Below are positions 5,573-7,628 of a stretch of DNA of 7,628 nt, piece after piece. How positions within the stretch are numbered: position 1 is the first letter of the stretch; each line of letters opens with the position of its first letter. Under the pieces are notes generated by a model that worked only from the letters and a program-made list of their open reading frames with translations, ran no database searches and had not been told where the DNA came from. This DNA is from OCS116 cluster bacterium (GTDB lineage: Bacteria > Pseudomonadota > Alphaproteobacteria > Rhizobiales > OSC116). The DNA lies in NCBI GenBank assembly GCA_002402005.2, contig NVUS02000229.1:1-7628 (forward strand), written 5' to 3'. The position numbers were made by a program, and so were the translations under genes.

Positions 5573-5926
5573 ATGAAATCATTACAAATTTTTACCGCTT
5601 TTTTTGTGGTTATCAATATATTCACCGCGCAAGCGGTTTGGGCGCATTCATCAATGACGACAGAGCCAAAAAATGGCGCAGTTTTAAGCTCATCACCTGA
5701 ATTTATTGAGATAAAATTCAATAAAATGGTCAAGATGTTGAAATTCTCGATTGTTGATGCTGATGAAAATAAAATAGAATTTAGCTCAGAGACTGGTAAA
5801 AAATACGTCGAATTATACCAAGCCAAATTATCGAACTTGGCCAAGGGTGAGTATTTTATCAACTGGCGGGCCATGGGCAAAGATGGCCACCCGATGAAGA
5901 ATAAATTTAGCTTCACCGTCAAATAG
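5573..5926 (+). CDS. copC: CopC-family periplasmic copper-binding protein
   Basis: From ATG 5573 the product is 117 aa. Residues 1-24 form a Sec signal peptide (MKSLQIF, hydrophobic core, then AVWA) with cleavage before His25. The mature N-terminus His, together with Asp104 and His106 in KDGHPM, matches the Cu(II) site of CopC (N-terminal His, then Asp-x-His). The rest is a short beta-sandwich pattern (EPKNGAVLSSSPEFIEIKF, INWRAMGKDGHP, FSFTVK). It likely captures copper in the periplasm and passes it to or from CopD. Two start codons are possible: 5564 (ATGGAC) and 5573 (ATGAAA). The latter gives the better signal peptide, while both lie downstream of the predicted transcription start. No strong ribosome binding site is seen; GGA lies close to the second ATG. 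copD follows after 11 bp. Confidence 0.9.
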   Translation: MKSLQIFTAFFVVINIFTAQAVWAHSSMTTEPKNGAVLSSSPEFIEIKFNKMVKMLKFSIVDADENKIEFSSETGKKYVELYQAKLSNLAKGEYFINWRAMGKDGHPMKNKFSFTVK

Positions 5927-5937
5927 CAGGGCTAGGC

Positions 5938-6798
5938 ATGGATTTCTCTATCTGGTCGGTTTTGCTGATTGTCACCAAGATGACTTTATATATAAGCAGT
6001 TTTTTGGCGGTTGGTAGCGTGGTGTTTTTGGCTTCATTCCGCACCGTACAAAATGACATATTTGCGGCAACCAAGCGCCTTATCTATATAAGTGTGCCCT
6101 TGGCCATCATAAGCTCTATTGGGTTTTTACTGGTGCAAACTGGTTATATTATGGAAGATGGTGTGGCCGGCATGTTTGACATTGAGATGTTAGAGATGTT
6201 TTTGCAAGAAAACATAGGTAGCTCGCTTTATATGCGGGTGGTTGGGGTGGCATTGTTGTTATTGGCAGTGGTTTTTATGCCGCAGCAATATTGGCTTCAC
6301 GGTATATTTGCAATTCTTGTCGCCGCGTCATTTGCGATGATCGGCCATGCAACGGGTGATAACCAGATATATACCACCATTCTGCTGGTCATTCATTTGC
6401 TGGCGGTGAGTTTTTGGCTTGGGGCTTTGTGGCCGCTTTATCTTTCGGCCAACCAGCCGGAAGGCGCTGACATGCTGGAGCGATTCGGTAAGATTGCCAG
6501 CATTGTCGTGCCTTTATTGATTGTGGTTGGCGTGTTGTTTGCCATCTATATTGTGGGCAGCGTCTCGGCTTTGTTTGACTCGTCATATGGCATAAGCCTG
6601 CTGGTTAAGGTTGGTATTGTTGGGCTGTTATTAGGCTTGGCGAGCTTGAATAAAATTTACTTTGTGCCGCAAATTGCCGCACAAAATCGGCAGGCGGTGA
6701 AATGGCTGCGGTTGACCATTATGGTTGAAGCTGCGGCATTTTTGGCAATATTTGCCCTGACCGCTGCATTGACCACTGTAATGACTTTACCTGAATGA
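5938..6798 (+). CDS. copD: CopD-family inner-membrane copper protein
   Basis: The 286-aa product is nearly all hydrophobic, with about eight membrane helices (roughly 8-34, 46-68, 100-115, 119-138, 145-170, 186-210, 219-240, 258-282). The C-terminal half matches the CopD/PcoD domain: VIHLLAVSFWLGALWPLYL with His153, ERFGKIASIVVPLL, YGISLLVKVGIVGLLLGLASLNKIYFVPQI, and a closing helix. His137 (IGHATG) and His153 are candidates for copper contacts. CopD proteins sit in the inner membrane and, with CopC, are linked to copper movement across it; the direction of transport is debated in the literature. The ATG follows AGG-containing bases 11 bp after copC, and the cytochrome gene begins 10 bp after its stop, so all three are likely translated from one mRNA. 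Confidence 0.9.
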   Translation: MDFSIWSVLLIVTKMTLYISSFLAVGSVVFLASFRTVQNDIFAATKRLIYISVPLAIISSIGFLLVQTGYIMEDGVAGMFDIEMLEMFLQENIGSSLYMRVVGVALLLLAVVFMPQQYWLHGIFAILVAASFAMIGHATGDNQIYTTILLVIHLLAVSFWLGALWPLYLSANQPEGADMLERFGKIASIVVPLLIVVGVLFAIYIVGSVSALFDSSYGISLLVKVGIVGLLLGLASLNKIYFVPQIAAQNRQAVKWLRLTIMVEAAAFLAIFALTAALTTVMTLPE

Positions 6799-6808
6799 TG
6801 AGGCTAGA

Positions 6809-7255
6809 ATGAAAAATAATGCTGTGAAATATTTAGTGATCCTGATTGTGATTATTGGCGTTGGTAAATTTGTTTGGGATTTTGCGATGCCGCAAAATAA
6901 CATGATGTCACGTGGTATGATGGCTAACCAAACGCAGAATGCAAATAAGCTAGTATCTGCAGCTGATTTAAGTGCGTTTGAAGCCGCCGGCAAAGAGCTG
7001 TTTGACGCCAGCTGCGCGGGTTGCCATGGTGACAATGCGGCCGGTGTTGAAGGCGCGGGCCCGACATTTATTAGCAAAATATATGAACCGAGCCACCATG
7101 CTGACATAGCGTTTTACCGTGCGGCCAAAATGGGCGTGCGGGCGCATCATTGGCCTTATGGCAATATGCCGGCGCAACCGCAAGTGAATGAGGCGGATAT
7201 TGAGAAAATTGTGGCTTACATTCGCCGGTTGCAAAAAGAAAATGGTATTTTTTAA
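6809..7255 (+). CDS. Membrane-anchored mono-haem c-type cytochrome
   Basis: The 148-aa product starts with a membrane anchor (about 6-25, KYLVILIVIIGVGKFVWDF) that lacks a clear cleavage site, so the domain should face the periplasm while tethered. The haem site is Cys69-Ala-Gly-Cys72-His73, and Met120 in YGNMPAQP is the likely sixth ligand, giving a class I cytochrome c of about 85 residues ending in IEKIVAYIRRLQ. Between anchor and haem domain is a Met-rich neck (Met27, 32, 33, 37, 38), and His96, 97, 113 and 114 lie on the domain. The ribosome binding site GAGG is five bases before the ATG. It is last in the copper operon, so copper-dependent expression is expected. It may move electrons for copper oxidation or a copper enzyme; its partner is unknown. 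No specific cytochrome family name is claimed. Confidence 0.9.
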   Translation: MKNNAVKYLVILIVIIGVGKFVWDFAMPQNNMMSRGMMANQTQNANKLVSAADLSAFEAAGKELFDASCAGCHGDNAAGVEGAGPTFISKIYEPSHHADIAFYRAAKMGVRAHHWPYGNMPAQPQVNEADIEKIVAYIRRLQKENGIF

Positions 7256-7262
7256 GCGGTTG

Positions 7263-7628
7263 TCATTCGCAGCGCAGTGAATATTTACCGCGTGCGGTTT
7301 TGTGCAACTTGCCTTGGCTGACCAATTTTGCCAAACCGCGATAGGTGGCTTCGTGAGTTAGGCCGATTTTGGCAGCAAATGATTTTATGTCATCCATGGT
7401 TAAGCCAGCTAACAAAGCGCTGAATATGCGTTGATCGGCACGGCGGATCGAGTGAATTTCCAACCGCCGCCGATGGGCTTGAATTTGACCGGCAAAATGG
7501 GCGGATATGGCCATAGAGAAGGTTGGATTTTGCTGCATTTGTTGCAAAATATAGCGTTTGTCATAAAGCTGTAATTTCACATTTTTGAGCGCCACTGCAT
7601 CGCAATGATAGTGATCGGAAAACAATGA
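7263..7628 (-). CDS. Crp/Fnr-family transcription regulator, C-terminal part (cut by window edge)
   Basis: The frame ends at TGA 7265-7263 and is open through the right edge. The TTG at 7625-7623 is probably an internal Leu codon, since the edge reads SLFSDHYHCDAVAL, a usual end-of-beta-roll sequence in Crp/Fnr proteins. Next come the dimer helix (about 28-60, ILQQMQQNPTFSMAISAHFA, then QIQAHRRRLEIHSIRRADQR) and a winged helix-turn-helix (MDDIKSFAAKIGLTHEATYRGLAKLVSQGKLHK). The effector domain is mostly outside the window, so the signal sensed cannot be read. It converges on the cytochrome gene with only 7 bp between stops. Control of the neighbouring operon is not implied by the sequence. 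Confidence 0.85.
   Translation of the reverse strand, partial: SLFSDHYHCDAVALKNVKLQLYDKRYILQQMQQNPTFSMAISAHFAGQIQAHRRRLEIHSIRRADQRIFSALLAGLTMDDIKSFAAKIGLTHEATYRGLAKLVSQGKLHKTARGKYSLRCE

Noticed and set aside
5539..5922. 127-codon open frame antisense to copC
   Set aside because: It is the complement of a well-supported CopC gene with signal peptide and copper ligands; no domain is visible in the antisense product.
7287..7301. ACCG-CGTG-CGGT hairpin followed by TTTT as terminator of the copper operon
   Set aside because: The stem is only 4 bp, the T-run is short, and it lies inside the coding end of the Crp/Fnr-type gene.

Overview
The window looks like chromosomal DNA from an alphaproteobacterium, with moderately AT-rich base use by eye. 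This is an inference from protein character: a Crp/Fnr-type regulator fragment, a cytosolic DsbA-like protein with a CSWC site, and eukaryote-like class I ribonucleotide reductase subunits. No mobile element, CRISPR array, rRNA or tRNA was recognised. A species cannot be named from the sequence alone.

Left part, minus strand (about 1-4500): a ribonucleotide reductase operon, nrdA then nrdB, making dNTPs. NrdA is long, about 916 aa from the preferred start, and carries two ATP-cone regulatory domains in tandem. NrdB keeps the radical tyrosine but has Glu where the first metal ligand is normally Asp. A perfect 10-bp stem lies between the two genes. Upstream of nrdA a TTGACT promoter is overlaid by two NrdR-box-like palindromes about three helical turns apart. 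Downstream of nrdB lie a possible decayed reading frame with a helix-turn-helix-like stretch and the N-terminal part of a small cupin gene that runs off the left edge.

Middle (about 4500-5573): a 461-bp gene-free stretch with four consecutive inverted repeats, a tandem 11-bp repeat and one DnaA-box match. It is followed by a minus-strand DsbA-family thioredoxin-fold gene without a signal peptide.

Right part, plus strand (5515-7255): a compact three-gene unit, copC (periplasmic Cu-binding protein), copD (inner-membrane protein with about eight helices) and a membrane-anchored mono-haem cytochrome c. Intergenic gaps are 10-11 bp. In front of it is a promoter with the layout of a CueR (copper-sensing MerR family) target: -35, 19-bp spacer holding a CTTCC-N7-GGAAG dyad, then -10. 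The unit therefore looks copper-inducible and unites copper handling with an electron-transfer protein. It ends 7 bp from a convergent Crp/Fnr-family regulator that is cut by the right edge.

The most interesting signals are the CueR-type promoter driving copC-copD-cytochrome c, the Met-rich neck of that cytochrome, and the Asp-to-Glu ligand change in NrdB.
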